A DNA stretch of 58,151 bases from Pararhodobacter sp. (GTDB lineage Bacteria; Pseudomonadota; Alphaproteobacteria; Rhodobacterales; Rhodobacteraceae), in contig JAFIED010000088.1 of NCBI GenBank assembly GCA_020832805.1, forward strand, positions 1 to 58,151, in the 5' to 3' direction. Position numbers and translations under genes: made by a program. Shown piece by piece: positions 41,970-52,300 of the stretch. Numbering within the stretch: position 1 is the stretch's first letter; each line of letters opens with the position of its first letter. The notes under the pieces are model-generated. The model saw only the letters and a list, made by a program, of their open reading frames with translations. It did not search any database and was not told the origin of the DNA.

Positions 41970-44900
41970 ATGGCAGAGACATCATCAACGCAGGCGCGCG
42001 AAACCGATATTGCCATCGTCGGCATGGCGGCGCATCTGCCCGGTGCGCCCTCGATCGCCGATTACTGGACCAATCTGCGCAACGGTACCTGTTCGATCCG
42101 GCAGTTGGACAAGGAAACACTGCGGGCCAACGGCGAAGATCCAGCGCTGATCCGTCAGCCCAACTATGTGCCCTTTGCCGCACCGCTAGACGGGTTTGAG
42201 AATTTTGATGCCGAATTCTTTGGCTTTTCCCCAAAGGAAGCCGCCATTCTGGACCCCCAGCACCGCCAGTTTCTTGAGGTGGCATGGGAAGCGCTGGAAA
42301 ATGCTGGCCAGCGCGCACAGCACGACGAGGGGCGCGTGGGCGTTTATGCCGGCTGCGGCATGGGAACCTATTTCTTTGTCAACCTGTGCTCGAACCGGGA
42401 ACTGGTGCGCGATGTGGGCCTGTTCCTGCTGCGCCATACGGGCAACGACAAGGATTTTCTGGCAACCCGCGTCAGCCATATTCTTGATCTGCGCGGCCCG
42501 GCGGTGAATGTGCAGACCGCCTGCTCGACCTCGCTGGTCGCTGTACATCAGGCCGTGCAGGCGTTGCTGGGTGGCGAATGTGACATGGCGCTGGCCGGTG
42601 GCGTAACCATCGAACTGCCCCAGGAGCGCGGTTATCTGTACAAGGAAAACGAGATCCTGTCGCCAGACGGTGCCTGCCACGCCTTTGACCATCGCGCTCA
42701 GGGCACGGTGTTCGGCTCTGGTGCGGGCTGCGTTGTGCTGAAACGGCTAGCCGATGCGCAACGCGACGGCGATCACATCTGGGCCGTGGTGAAAGGCAGC
42801 GCCATCAACAACGATGGGGCGCAAAAGGCCGGCTATCTGGCGCCCAGCGTCGAAGGGCAGGCGGCTGCGGTGGCCGAAGCCCTGTCGATCGCCGAAGTTC
42901 CCGCCCAAACGGTGGACTATGTCGAATGCCACGGCACCGGCACCTATCTGGGTGACCCGATCGAGGTGGCGGCACTGACGCAGGCATTCCGCGAAACCAC
43001 CGATGCCACAGGTTTTTGCCGTATCGGATCGGTCAAAACCAATATCGGCCATCTGGATACCGCAGCGGGCGTGGCCAGCCTGATCAAGGCCGCGCTGGCC
43101 CTGCACCACAGGGAAATGCCGCCCTCACTGGGCTATGAGGCACCGAACCCAGCCATTGATTTCGACACCAGCCCCTTTCGCGTCAACGACCGGCTTACCC
43201 CGTGGCCCCGCCGCGACACGCCGCGCCGGGCGGGGGTGAACAGCCTTGGCGTGGGCGGCACCAACGCATTCGTCGTGCTGGAAGAGGCGCTACAGCCCGC
43301 CCCGTCGGACGAGGCCGAGTGGCCCTTTGAACTGATCACGCTTTCCGCGCGCTCGAAACCAGCGCTGGATCAGGCCGCCGCCAATCTGGCCGAACATCTG
43401 CTGGGGCAACCGGAACAGGCGTTGGCCGATGTGGCCTATACCCTGATGGAAGGGCGCCGCGCCCTGCCGCGCCGGCGCGTGCTTGTGGCCGAAACCCACG
43501 ATCAGGCCGCCCGCCTGCTGCAAGCCGGCGACCCGGGCCGCGTGTTTACCCACACCGCGCTGGATAACCCCGACATCGTTTTCATGCTACCCGGTGGCGG
43601 CGCCCAGTACGCCGGTATGGCGCGCGATCTTTACCAGACCGAGCCGGTCTTTGCAGACTGGATGGACCGCGGGCTCGATGTACTGGAACCTAAGCTGGAC
43701 TATGACCTGCGCGCCCTCTGGCTGCCCGAACCGGGGCAAGAGGCAGCAGCGAACGTGGCGCTGAAAAAACCCTCGGTGCAGTTGCCGCTGATCATGATCA
43801 CCGAATACGCATTGGCGCAGATGCTGATCGCATGGGGTGTGCGCCCCGGGGCGCTGATCGGCCATTCGATGGGCGAGAACACCGCCGCCTGCCTGGCCGG
43901 CGTGATGCGGTTCGAGGATTGCATCGGTCTGGTGCATCTGCGCGGCACACTGTTCGATACCGTACCCGCAGGTGGCATGTTGTCGGTGCCGCTGTCGGTC
44001 TCGGCGCTGCAGCCCAATCTGGGCGACGATATCGACATCGCCAGCGTCAACGCGCCGGACCTGACAGTGGTTTCCGGGCCCGATGCGGCGCTGGCGGCGC
44101 TGGCCGAACGCCTGACAGCCGCCGGCGTGGAAAGCCAACGCATTGCCATCGATATCGCCGCGCATTCGCGCATGCTGGCGCCGATCCTGGATAATTTCCG
44201 CGCCTATCTCGCTGCGATTCCGCTGCACGCGCCCAACTTGCCCGTCATTTCCAACCGCACCGGCAAACCCCTGACCGCCGCGCAGGCCCAAAGCCCCGAT
44301 TACTGGGTGGATCATCTGCGCCAGACGGTACGGTTTGCCGACGGGCTGGCCACACTGGCCGAAAGACCCGCCCGCATCTATCTGGAGGTAGGGCCGGGCA
44401 AGGCACTGTCGTCGCTGGCACGGATGCAAGGCAACATTCCGGGCCAGCAGGTTTTGTCTGCGTTGCGCCACCCGGATGAACAGATCGCCGACGATCTGTA
44501 TCACATCGGCCTGTTGGGCCGCATCTGGGCTTTGGGCGGCGATTTTGACCGCACGCAACTACGCGGCGAGGCTCGGCGTCGGCGCGTGCCGCTGCCCAGC
44601 TATCCGTTTCAGCGCAGCAGCTATTTCATCGCGCCCGCCAGCGGTCAGGCCGAAACCCCTGTGGCCGAACCCGCGCGGCTGGATGATCTGGCCGACTGGG
44701 GCACACGGCTGCACTGGTTGCCACAGGGTGCCGACCTGGCCATCGACGTGGAAACCGAACTGGCCAGCACGCCTGAAAGCTGGCTGATCTTTGCCGATGA
44801 TGAAGGAGTCGCGCAGCCAGTGATCGAGCAGTTGCGCAAGGCAGGGCACGCGGTTCTTGCCGTGCGCCCGGGCGATGTGTTCCGGCGGCTGGACGACGGA

Positions 44901-47900
44901 TATCAGATCGCGCCGGAACTGGGACGCGACAACTACGATCGGCTGATCCAGGATCTGGTGGCGCGCGGCGCCATGCCCACGCGCATGGCGCATTTCTGGC
45001 TGTCCGGTTCCGGTCAGCGGTTTCGCCCCGGTTCGAACCCGTTTCAGCGCAATATGGAACAGGGGTTCTACAGCCTGTTCTTTCTGGCACAGGCACTGGC
45101 AGCAGAGGGTCTGACAGGGCAGGTACACATGACCGTTGTCACCTGTGGCGCGGCGCGGGTACGCGACGAGGCGCTGCCCTTTCCTGAACGCGCGGCCATT
45201 GCCGGCCCCGCCGGTGTGATTCCCCGCGAGTTGCCGGGCCTGACAGTGGCGACGCTGGATATCGATTCCGTGACGCGCAGTGCCCCCGCACCGGTCAATG
45301 CATTGCTGGAAGAACTCATGGCACGCCCGGCCAACACCCGCGCCGCGCTACGCAAGGGCCGCCGCTTTGTGCAGGTGTTGCGCCCGCAACCGCTGGTGCC
45401 TGCCAATACCCCCGTCATGCCCGAAGGCGCGGTCTGGGTGATCACCGGCGGTTTCGGCGGCATTGGGCTGCGGCTGGCCGAGGAACTGATCCGGCGCAAC
45501 AAGGCCCGCGTGGCACTGATCGCCCGTACGGCACTGCCCGCGCGCAGCGAATGGCCAGCCTTGCGTGACGACCCTTCTGACCCGCGCGCGCGCCGCATTG
45601 CCGCGGTTGAGCGGTTGGAGGCAATGGGCGGCACGGTCATGGTGGCCGCAGCCGATGTCTGCAACATCGTGCAGATGCGCGCAGCGCTGGATGCCGTGCG
45701 CGCCGCTCTGGGGCCTGTTCACGGGGTCATTCACGCGGCCGGCCATATCGCCGACGCACCGCTGGCGGCAAAATCGCCGGCCGAGCTGGATGCGGTTCTG
45801 GCGCCAAAACTGCACGGGCTGCGCGTGCTGGATACATTGCTGCCCGATGGCACAGTATCCGAGATGGTGCTTTTCTCGTCGACCTCGACTCTGACCACAC
45901 CCATAGGTCAGGTCGATTATGTTGCAGCCAACGCCTATCTGAATGCCTATGCGCAGGCGCGTGCTGGCGGCAAGACCCGGGTGATGGCGCTGAACTGGGG
46001 CATCTGGGCCGACGTCGGGATGGCTGCCGACGCAATGGCCGAACGTCTGGGCACCCCGCCGTCCTTGCCGTCACGCCCCGCAGGTGTGCCATTGCTGGAT
46101 GATGCCGGCTTTGACGCCCGCCGCAACCGCCGTTTTACCGCACGGCTTGACACCGGGATGTGGCTGCTGGATGAACACCGCCTGCAGGACGGTCGCGCGC
46201 TGGTGCCCGGAACCGGCATGGTGGAACTGGCAGCGCAAGCCCTGCGCGCACAGGGCGAAGATGGCCCTTTCGAGCTGCGCGACATGATGTTTCTGCGTGC
46301 ACTGGAGATCGACAGCCCACGCGAAATCGCGGTCACACTGGAACGCAGTACCGAGGGCTATGACTTTACCCTGCGTTCGGCGATTACGCACCAGGGGCGG
46401 CAAGGGCATCTGACCCATGCACAGGCGCGTCTGGTACTGGGCCAGACCTCTGTGCCCCCGCGAATCGATGTCACCGCGATCGAGGCCCGTTGCAGCCGGA
46501 ACGTGGAAGAAAGTGAAACGGGCCTGCGCGTGGGGCAAGAGGCACATTTGGCCTTTGGGCCGCGCTGGCGTGTCCTGAACCGGCGCGGGTTTGGTCAGGG
46601 CGAGGGGCTTGCACGGCTGTCCTTGCCCGCTCAATTCACCGCCGAGGCGAATGCCGGCTATGTCTTGCACCCCGCATTGATGGATATCGCCACGGGCTGG
46701 GCACTGGAATTGGCCGATGGGCATGATGACAGCACGCTTTGGGTGCCACTTTCCTATGCGCGCCTGCAGGTGTTTCAGGCGCTTCCCGCCCAGATTGTCA
46801 GCTGGGTCCGTGCAGCACCGTCTGAACAGGGGTTTGCCCGGTTCGATATCACGCTGTCCAGGCCCGATGGCACGGTTTGCGCCGAGATCACCGGCTTTTC
46901 CATGAAGCGAATCGCCGGTGGGCTGGGCACCAAGGCTCCGGTACTGGCGGCCGAGGTCGAATATCAGGAAACCGCCGCCACATCGTCTGCCCGCACTCTG
47001 AACGAAGCCGAAGAGCGGATGGCGCGCAACCTGTCCATGGGCATCCGGCCCGATGAAGGCGCCGACGCATTTTTCCGGGCCAGGGCGACAGGGCAGCCGG
47101 TCATCGTGGTCTCGTCCATCACGCTGCCCGCCCTGATTCAGGAAGCGGCGCACCAGCCACAGGCACAGGCAGGTGAAGGCCAGAAATTCGACCGGCCAGA
47201 ACTGGACAGCGCCTATGTTGCCCCGCGCAACGAGATCGAGTCGCGGCTTGTCGGCTTTTGGGAAGAGTTGCTGGGGGTCGGCGGTGTGGGGGTCGAGGAC
47301 AGTTTCTTTGATCTTGGCGGCCATTCGCTGATTGCCGTGCGCCTGTTCGCCCAGATCCGAAAGGCGTTTTCGGTTGAATTTCCGATCTCGGTCCTGTTCG
47401 AAGCGCCGACAATTGCCGCCTGCGCCGCCCTGATTGCCGAGCAGACCGGGCTGGGCGACAGCACCGACACGCCGGATCAGACAGCAAAACCTGCGCGGCG
47501 GTTTCAGTATCTGGTGCCCATGCATCAGGGCGAAGGGGGCGAACGTCGGCCCTTTTTCCTGGTCGCAGGCATGTTCGGCAACGTTTTGAACCTGAGGCAC
47601 CTGGCAGGCCTGCTGGGCCGTGACCGCCCGTTCTACGGCCTGCAGGCGCGCGGACTGTTGGGCGACAGCGAACCGCACGCCAGGCTGGACGAGGCCGCGC
47701 GCGACTATATCGCCGAATTGCGCCAGGTCCAGCCGCACGGGCCCTATCTGCTTGGCGGGTTTTCAGGCGGCGGGCTGACCGCACTGGAGATGGCCCGCAC
47801 CCTGCAGGCCGAGGGCGAACAGGTCGCCCTGCTGACCCTGCTGGACACGCCTGTACCCCTGCGCCCAACGTTGACGAAAGCAGACAAGGCATTGATCAAG

Positions 47901-48416
47901 TTGCAGGAATTCAAGGCAAAAGGGCCAGGCTACCTTTCGGAATGGCTGCAAGCGCGGCGCGCATGGAAGGCGACACAAGCCCGCATGGCCACCGAGGCCA
48001 AAGGCGAGGGCGACGGAGCCTTTCACAACCGTCGGATCGAGGCGGCCTTTCGCAACGCGCTGCCGCTTGTACAGATGGCCCGCTACGATGCGCCTGTTGC
48101 CTTGTTCCGCCCCCCGCTGGACCGCCATTGGAAGGTTACCGGCGGCCGATGGGTGAGCCGCGAAAAGGAATTCGTCAGCCCGGATAACGATTGGGGCCCG
48201 TGGATGCCGCAGTTGTCGGTACATGAGGTGCCGGGCGATCACGACTCGATGGTGCTGGAGCCGAATGTGCGCGTGATGGCGTCTACACTGCAGGACCTGA
48301 TTGAACAGGCAGAAGCAAAGGCAGACTGCCAGCCAGCCGTCACGCATGGTGACGAAAGCCAAATCATCCCACCGGGGAACGAAACCGGGCGGGCGGCACT
48401 GCGGGGGGCGGCATGA
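41970..48416 (+). CDS. One-module type I polyketide synthase, KS-AT-KR-DH-ACP-TE
   Basis: 2148 residues from the ATG at 41970 (the frame opens at a TTG at 41874; the conserved KS start ETDIAIVGMAAHLPGA fixes the choice). KS: catalytic Cys185 (VQTACSTSL), His321 (ECHGTGTYLGDP), His361 (KTNIGHLDTA). AT: Ser633 (IGHSMGENTA), His732 (IAAHSRM). A ~300-residue structural/linker region follows. KR: TGGFGGIG at 1159-1166, catalytic Ser1304, Tyr1317, Asn1321 (GQVDYVAAN). DH hot-dog: His1403 (DEHRLQDGRALVPG) and Asp1572 (HPALMDIATG). ACP: Ser1786 (LGGHSL). TE: Ser1932 (GGFSGGG), His2091 (PGDHDSM). All key residues are present; no ER. DH after KR is unlike the usual DH-KR order. It should make a beta-hydroxy or alpha,beta-unsaturated acyl unit and release it. 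The stop overlaps the next gene (ATGA). Confidence 0.93.
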   Translation: MAETSSTQARETDIAIVGMAAHLPGAPSIADYWTNLRNGTCSIRQLDKETLRANGEDPALIRQPNYVPFAAPLDGFENFDAEFFGFSPKEAAILDPQHRQFLEVAWEALENAGQRAQHDEGRVGVYAGCGMGTYFFVNLCSNRELVRDVGLFLLRHTGNDKDFLATRVSHILDLRGPAVNVQTACSTSLVAVHQAVQALLGGECDMALAGGVTIELPQERGYLYKENEILSPDGACHAFDHRAQGTVFGSGAGCVVLKRLADAQRDGDHIWAVVKGSAINNDGAQKAGYLAPSVEGQAAAVAEALSIAEVPAQTVDYVECHGTGTYLGDPIEVAALTQAFRETTDATGFCRIGSVKTNIGHLDTAAGVASLIKAALALHHREMPPSLGYEAPNPAIDFDTSPFRVNDRLTPWPRRDTPRRAGVNSLGVGGTNAFVVLEEALQPAPSDEAEWPFELITLSARSKPALDQAAANLAEHLLGQPEQALADVAYTLMEGRRALPRRRVLVAETHDQAARLLQAGDPGRVFTHTALDNPDIVFMLPGGGAQYAGMARDLYQTEPVFADWMDRGLDVLEPKLDYDLRALWLPEPGQEAAANVALKKPSVQLPLIMITEYALAQMLIAWGVRPGALIGHSMGENTAACLAGVMRFEDCIGLVHLRGTLFDTVPAGGMLSVPLSVSALQPNLGDDIDIASVNAPDLTVVSGPDAALAALAERLTAAGVESQRIAIDIAAHSRMLAPILDNFRAYLAAIPLHAPNLPVISNRTGKPLTAAQAQSPDYWVDHLRQTVRFADGLATLAERPARIYLEVGPGKALSSLARMQGNIPGQQVLSALRHPDEQIADDLYHIGLLGRIWALGGDFDRTQLRGEARRRRVPLPSYPFQRSSYFIAPASGQAETPVAEPARLDDLADWGTRLHWLPQGADLAIDVETELASTPESWLIFADDEGVAQPVIEQLRKAGHAVLAVRPGDVFRRLDDGYQIAPELGRDNYDRLIQDLVARGAMPTRMAHFWLSGSGQRFRPGSNPFQRNMEQGFYSLFFLAQALAAEGLTGQVHMTVVTCGAARVRDEALPFPERAAIAGPAGVIPRELPGLTVATLDIDSVTRSAPAPVNALLEELMARPANTRAALRKGRRFVQVLRPQPLVPANTPVMPEGAVWVITGGFGGIGLRLAEELIRRNKARVALIARTALPARSEWPALRDDPSDPRARRIAAVERLEAMGGTVMVAAADVCNIVQMRAALDAVRAALGPVHGVIHAAGHIADAPLAAKSPAELDAVLAPKLHGLRVLDTLLPDGTVSEMVLFSSTSTLTTPIGQVDYVAANAYLNAYAQARAGGKTRVMALNWGIWADVGMAADAMAERLGTPPSLPSRPAGVPLLDDAGFDARRNRRFTARLDTGMWLLDEHRLQDGRALVPGTGMVELAAQALRAQGEDGPFELRDMMFLRALEIDSPREIAVTLERSTEGYDFTLRSAITHQGRQGHLTHAQARLVLGQTSVPPRIDVTAIEARCSRNVEESETGLRVGQEAHLAFGPRWRVLNRRGFGQGEGLARLSLPAQFTAEANAGYVLHPALMDIATGWALELADGHDDSTLWVPLSYARLQVFQALPAQIVSWVRAAPSEQGFARFDITLSRPDGTVCAEITGFSMKRIAGGLGTKAPVLAAEVEYQETAATSSARTLNEAEERMARNLSMGIRPDEGADAFFRARATGQPVIVVSSITLPALIQEAAHQPQAQAGEGQKFDRPELDSAYVAPRNEIESRLVGFWEELLGVGGVGVEDSFFDLGGHSLIAVRLFAQIRKAFSVEFPISVLFEAPTIAACAALIAEQTGLGDSTDTPDQTAKPARRFQYLVPMHQGEGGERRPFFLVAGMFGNVLNLRHLAGLLGRDRPFYGLQARGLLGDSEPHARLDEAARDYIAELRQVQPHGPYLLGGFSGGGLTALEMARTLQAEGEQVALLTLLDTPVPLRPTLTKADKALIKLQEFKAKGPGYLSEWLQARRAWKATQARMATEAKGEGDGAFHNRRIEAAFRNALPLVQMARYDAPVALFRPPLDRHWKVTGGRWVSREKEFVSPDNDWGPWMPQLSVHEVPGDHDSMVLEPNVRVMASTLQDLIEQAEAKADCQPAVTHGDESQIIPPGNETGRAALRGAA

Positions 48417-49360
48417 CGGGCAAAGTCCTGTGCATCATCCTGAACTGGCGCACAGCCGAGATGACGCTGAGTGCCGTTGCCGCGGCAGAGCGGGCCATGG
48501 AAGGTATCGACGGGGCCATCAACGTCGTTGACAATGATTCCCAGGACGGGTCGTTTGAAAAACTTGAAAGCGCGCTGGCCGGCCGACCGCGGGTGCGTGT
48601 ATTGCAGTCCGGGCGCAACGGAGGATTTGGCGCAGGCAACAACGTCGGCATTCGTGCCGGGTTGCCGGATGGCGCGCGGCCGGATTTCGTTTATATTCTG
48701 AATTCGGATGCCTTTCCCGCCCCGGATGCGATTTCGGCACTGCTGGCGCATTTGCAGGCGCACCCCGGCACAGGTTTTGCCGGCAGCCAAATTCATGGAA
48801 CCGATGGTGAACCCCACATTACCGCTTTTCGCTTTCCCGGAATCGCCAGCGAATTCGAAGGCGCGGTAAAGCTAGGCCTCGTTTCGCGGTTGCTGTCACG
48901 ATTCATCGTCGCCCTGCCGCTGCCATCAGTCACGACGCCGGTAGACTGGCTGGCCGGTGCCAGCGTGATGATGCGGCAATCGATGCTGGAAGGCATTGGC
49001 CTGTTCGATGAAACGTTCTTTCTGTATTTCGAGGAAACTGACCTGATGTTGCGCGGTCGGCGCGCAGGCTGGGCCACGGACTATGTAGTAGAAAGCCGGG
49101 TTGCGCATATCGGGTCGGCCAGCACCGGGATGAAAAAGTGGCAACGCATACCCGGCTACTGGTTTGACTCGCGCTGGCATTACTTTGCCAAGAACCACGG
49201 GCGGGTGTATGCTGTCGCTGCAACGCTTGCGCATCTGGCGGGGCTGGGGCTGAACCGACTGCGCATGGTATTGCAACGCCGCAGGGCCGGAAACGCGCCA
49301 CATTATTTCCGCGATCTTGTGAAACACAGTCTGGGATCACCCCTTGGTCCGGAGAGATAG
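48413..49360 (+). CDS. Glycosyltransferase family 2 (rhamnosyltransferase-like)
   Basis: 315 residues. GT-A motifs: VLCIILNWRTAEMTLSAV, INVVDNDSQDGSFEKL, NGGFGAGNNVGIRAGL (the GF(A)xxxNxG motif), FVYILNSDAFPAPDA, DWLAGASVMMRQSMLEGIGLFDETFFLYFEETDLMLR (the FxxFFLYxEDxD rhamnosyltransferase signature, here ETD) and a basic C-terminus. It overlaps the PKS stop by 4 bases and stops one base before the NRPS-like start, so it is embedded in the biosynthetic operon. It probably adds a deoxyhexose or hexose to the product or to a polysaccharide carrier. Confidence 0.9.
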   Translation: MTGKVLCIILNWRTAEMTLSAVAAAERAMEGIDGAINVVDNDSQDGSFEKLESALAGRPRVRVLQSGRNGGFGAGNNVGIRAGLPDGARPDFVYILNSDAFPAPDAISALLAHLQAHPGTGFAGSQIHGTDGEPHITAFRFPGIASEFEGAVKLGLVSRLLSRFIVALPLPSVTTPVDWLAGASVMMRQSMLEGIGLFDETFFLYFEETDLMLRGRRAGWATDYVVESRVAHIGSASTGMKKWQRIPGYWFDSRWHYFAKNHGRVYAVAATLAHLAGLGLNRLRMVLQRRRAGNAPHYFRDLVKHSLGSPLGPER

Positions 49361-49361
49361 G

Positions 49362-52300
49362 ATGCTTTCGTTTTCCGCGGTGCTTGTTGGCCATGAAACC
49401 TTGCTGGTGCAGTGCGGAGAGGCGCTTATCCGCCGCGGCCACCGCATTGCCGCCGTGGTCAGCGATAGCGCGGATGTAGTCAGCTGGGCCGAGACATCAG
49501 GTCTTGCGCTGATCGCCCCGGGCCCGGGGCTGGAGGCGCGATTGGTCGATGCCGTGCCAGAAGGGTTTGACTGGCTGTTTTCCATCGGCAACACCCGCTT
49601 GCTGGACCGCAGCGTGCTGGAAATGGCTCGCGGCGGCGCGATCAACTTTCATGACGGGCCTTTGCCACGCTATGCGGGGCTGAATGCACCCGTCTGGGGG
49701 CTGCTGAATCGCGAATCCACATGGGGCATCACCTGGCACATGATCACCCCAGGGGTGGACATGGGCGATATCGTGGAACAGGTGATGTTCGACATCGACC
49801 CGGCGGAAACCGCCCTGAGCCTGAACACGACCTGTTTTGCACGAGGTCTGGAAAGTTTTCCTGCTGTTGTTGCCGGGATTGAATCTGGCGCACTGCGCCG
49901 GATGCCACAGGACATGAGCCAGCGCAGCCAGGTGCGCCGCGATGATCGGCCTGCGGGGGCGGGTCGGCTGGATTTTGCAAGACCCGCTGACCATGTGGCG
50001 CGCTTTGTGCGCGCGCTGGATCATGGCGGCTATCGAAACCCTATTTGCCTGCCAAAGGTTGAGACGGAAAAGGGTGCTGTTGCTGTTGTCCAGGCCGAAG
50101 TGATCGACGGGCAGGGCGCAGCGGCGGGCACGGTGCTTGCCGTAGGCGCCGATTCGATCCAGGTGGCGTGTGGCAAAGGGGTCGTGCGACTGGGTGGGCT
50201 GACCTGCCTGCAGGGCATGCCTGTTGATCCGGCCAGCTTTTTTGACCTGGGTGATGTTCTGGTTACCGGCGAGACCCGCGCCCTTGATGCGGCCCTGGCG
50301 CGTATCGTTCCGGGAGAAGCGCATTGGGGCACGGCGCTGGCTGCGTTCAAACCGGCCGGGCTGACGGGTATTGCAGAGCCCGACCGCATGCAGGCAGCGG
50401 CACGCACCATCAGCGTCGACCTGCCGCATACCGTGACAGCGCGGCGTGCGGCAGCTGTTTTAGCGGCTTATTCGGGGCTTGATGGTGCCGGCTGCGGCAT
50501 GGCCTATGCCAATGCGGAACTGGTGGCACTCTGCACTGATGCACCTGCCGATATCATGCCTTGGGTGCCCATGCAGCCAGAGGGCGACTGTCTTGCCGAT
50601 CTGGAAGGCGTGGTCTGTGCAACAGCCGAAGTTGCGGCACGCTTTCCCGGATTCGCGCGCGATCTGATCGCGCGTGACCCTGACCTTGGGCCCATTGATG
50701 CGCCCGTGATCGGGCTGTCCGAGTCCGGTTTGCCGATCGCAGGCTGCGTGTTGACGGTGGTGCAGACACCTGACGGCGCTCGGCTTGTTGCCGATGCGCA
50801 TCGCACCGATGCCGCATTTCTTGACATCTGGGCCGCGCGGATTGCCCATCTTGCCGCTGTTGATGCCGAGGCGGCCCTGACCACGCTTGACCTGCTGTCG
50901 CCAGCGGAAAAGTCCCTGCTTGACGCGCTGAACGATCCTGCACAGGACTTTGACCATACCGCCACCATCAACCGGATGTTCGAGGCGCAGGCAGCCCGCT
51001 CACCCGATGCCATTGCGCTGGTGTACGAGAACACGGCGCTGAGTTACCACGAACTCGATGCGCGCGCCAACAAGGTGGCGCATGTGTTGCAGCAGATGGG
51101 CGTGGGCCCGGATGTGCCCGTGGCCCTGTGCATGCGCCGGTCGCCCGAGATGATGATCGCCGCGCTGGGTATCCTGAAGGCGGGCGGGGCCTATGTACCC
51201 ATGGACCCTGCCTATCCCGCCGACCGTCTGGCGCATTATCTGAAAGACAGCGCCGCGCCCGTGATTGTCACGCAGACCGAACTGGTGGCGACGATGCCAC
51301 CGCATGCCGCAGAACTGCTGGTCATCGATACCGACCCGCGGCTGGCCGATGCACCCGATACCGTACCGGCCACCGGGCCGACGGCGGATAATCTGGCCTA
51401 TCTGATCTATACCTCTGGTTCGACCGGGCTGCCAAAGGGCGTGATGATAGAGCACCGCAATGTAGTGAATTTCTTTACCGGCATGGATGCGCGCATTGAC
51501 CATGCAAAGGGGGGGGTGTGGCTGGCGCTGACCTCGCTGAACTTTGATATCTCGGTACTGGAACTGTTCTGGACCTTGGCGCGTGGCTTCAAGGTGGTGC
51601 TGACTTCTGACGAAGATCGGTTGACCTTGTCCAGTTCGAACCCCGTGATCTCTGAGCAGAAAATGGCGTTCAGCCTGTTCTATTGGGGCAATGACGACGG
51701 GCCCGGACCAAAGAAATACGAGCTCTTGCTGGAGGGCGCGCGCTTTGCCGATACGCATGGTTTCTGCGCCGTCTGGACGCCAGAGCGTCATTTCCATGCC
51801 TTTGGCGGGCCGTATCCGAACCCGTCGATAACGGGTGCCGCGGTGGCTGCCGTTACCAGGAACATCGGTGTGCGCGCGGGGTCGGTGGTGGCACCGCTGC
51901 ACCATCCCTTGCGTATTGCCGAAGAATGGGCGGTCATCGACAACCTGACAGGCGGTCGCGCAGGGCTGGGCATTGCGTCAGGTTGGCACCCTGTTGATTT
52001 CGTGTTGCGCCCGGAAAATGCACCGCCGAACAACAAGACCGCCATGTATGACACCATCGACAAGGTGCGCAGGTTGTGGCGCGGCGAAGAGGTGGCATTC
52101 GACCGAGGCGGCGAAATGGTGCCCGTGCAATCGCTGCCAAGGCCGGTATCCAGGGAATTGCCGCTGTGGCTGACCATCGCCGGCAACCCGGATACCTGGC
52201 GCGAGGCAGGCGAGATCGGCGCGAATGTGCTGACCCATCTGCTGGGCCAGTCCATCGATGACGTGGCGCGCATGATCGGCGTGTATCACGAGGCATTGCG

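Noticed and set aside
43587-44558. 323-residue minus-strand frame opposite the AT domain
   Set aside because: Same reason: a composition-driven shadow of an intact AT domain.
46071-47738. 555-residue open frame on the minus strand inside the PKS
   Set aside because: It is antisense to the KR/DH/ACP/TE part of the PKS, whose catalytic motifs are intact. The frame shows no domain, and long antisense frames are common in GC-rich DNA.
41970-48416. PUFA-type or trans-AT PKS
   Set aside because: There is one KS, an intact cis-AT and a single ACP followed by a thioesterase; PUFA synthases have tandem ACPs and trans-AT systems lack the AT.
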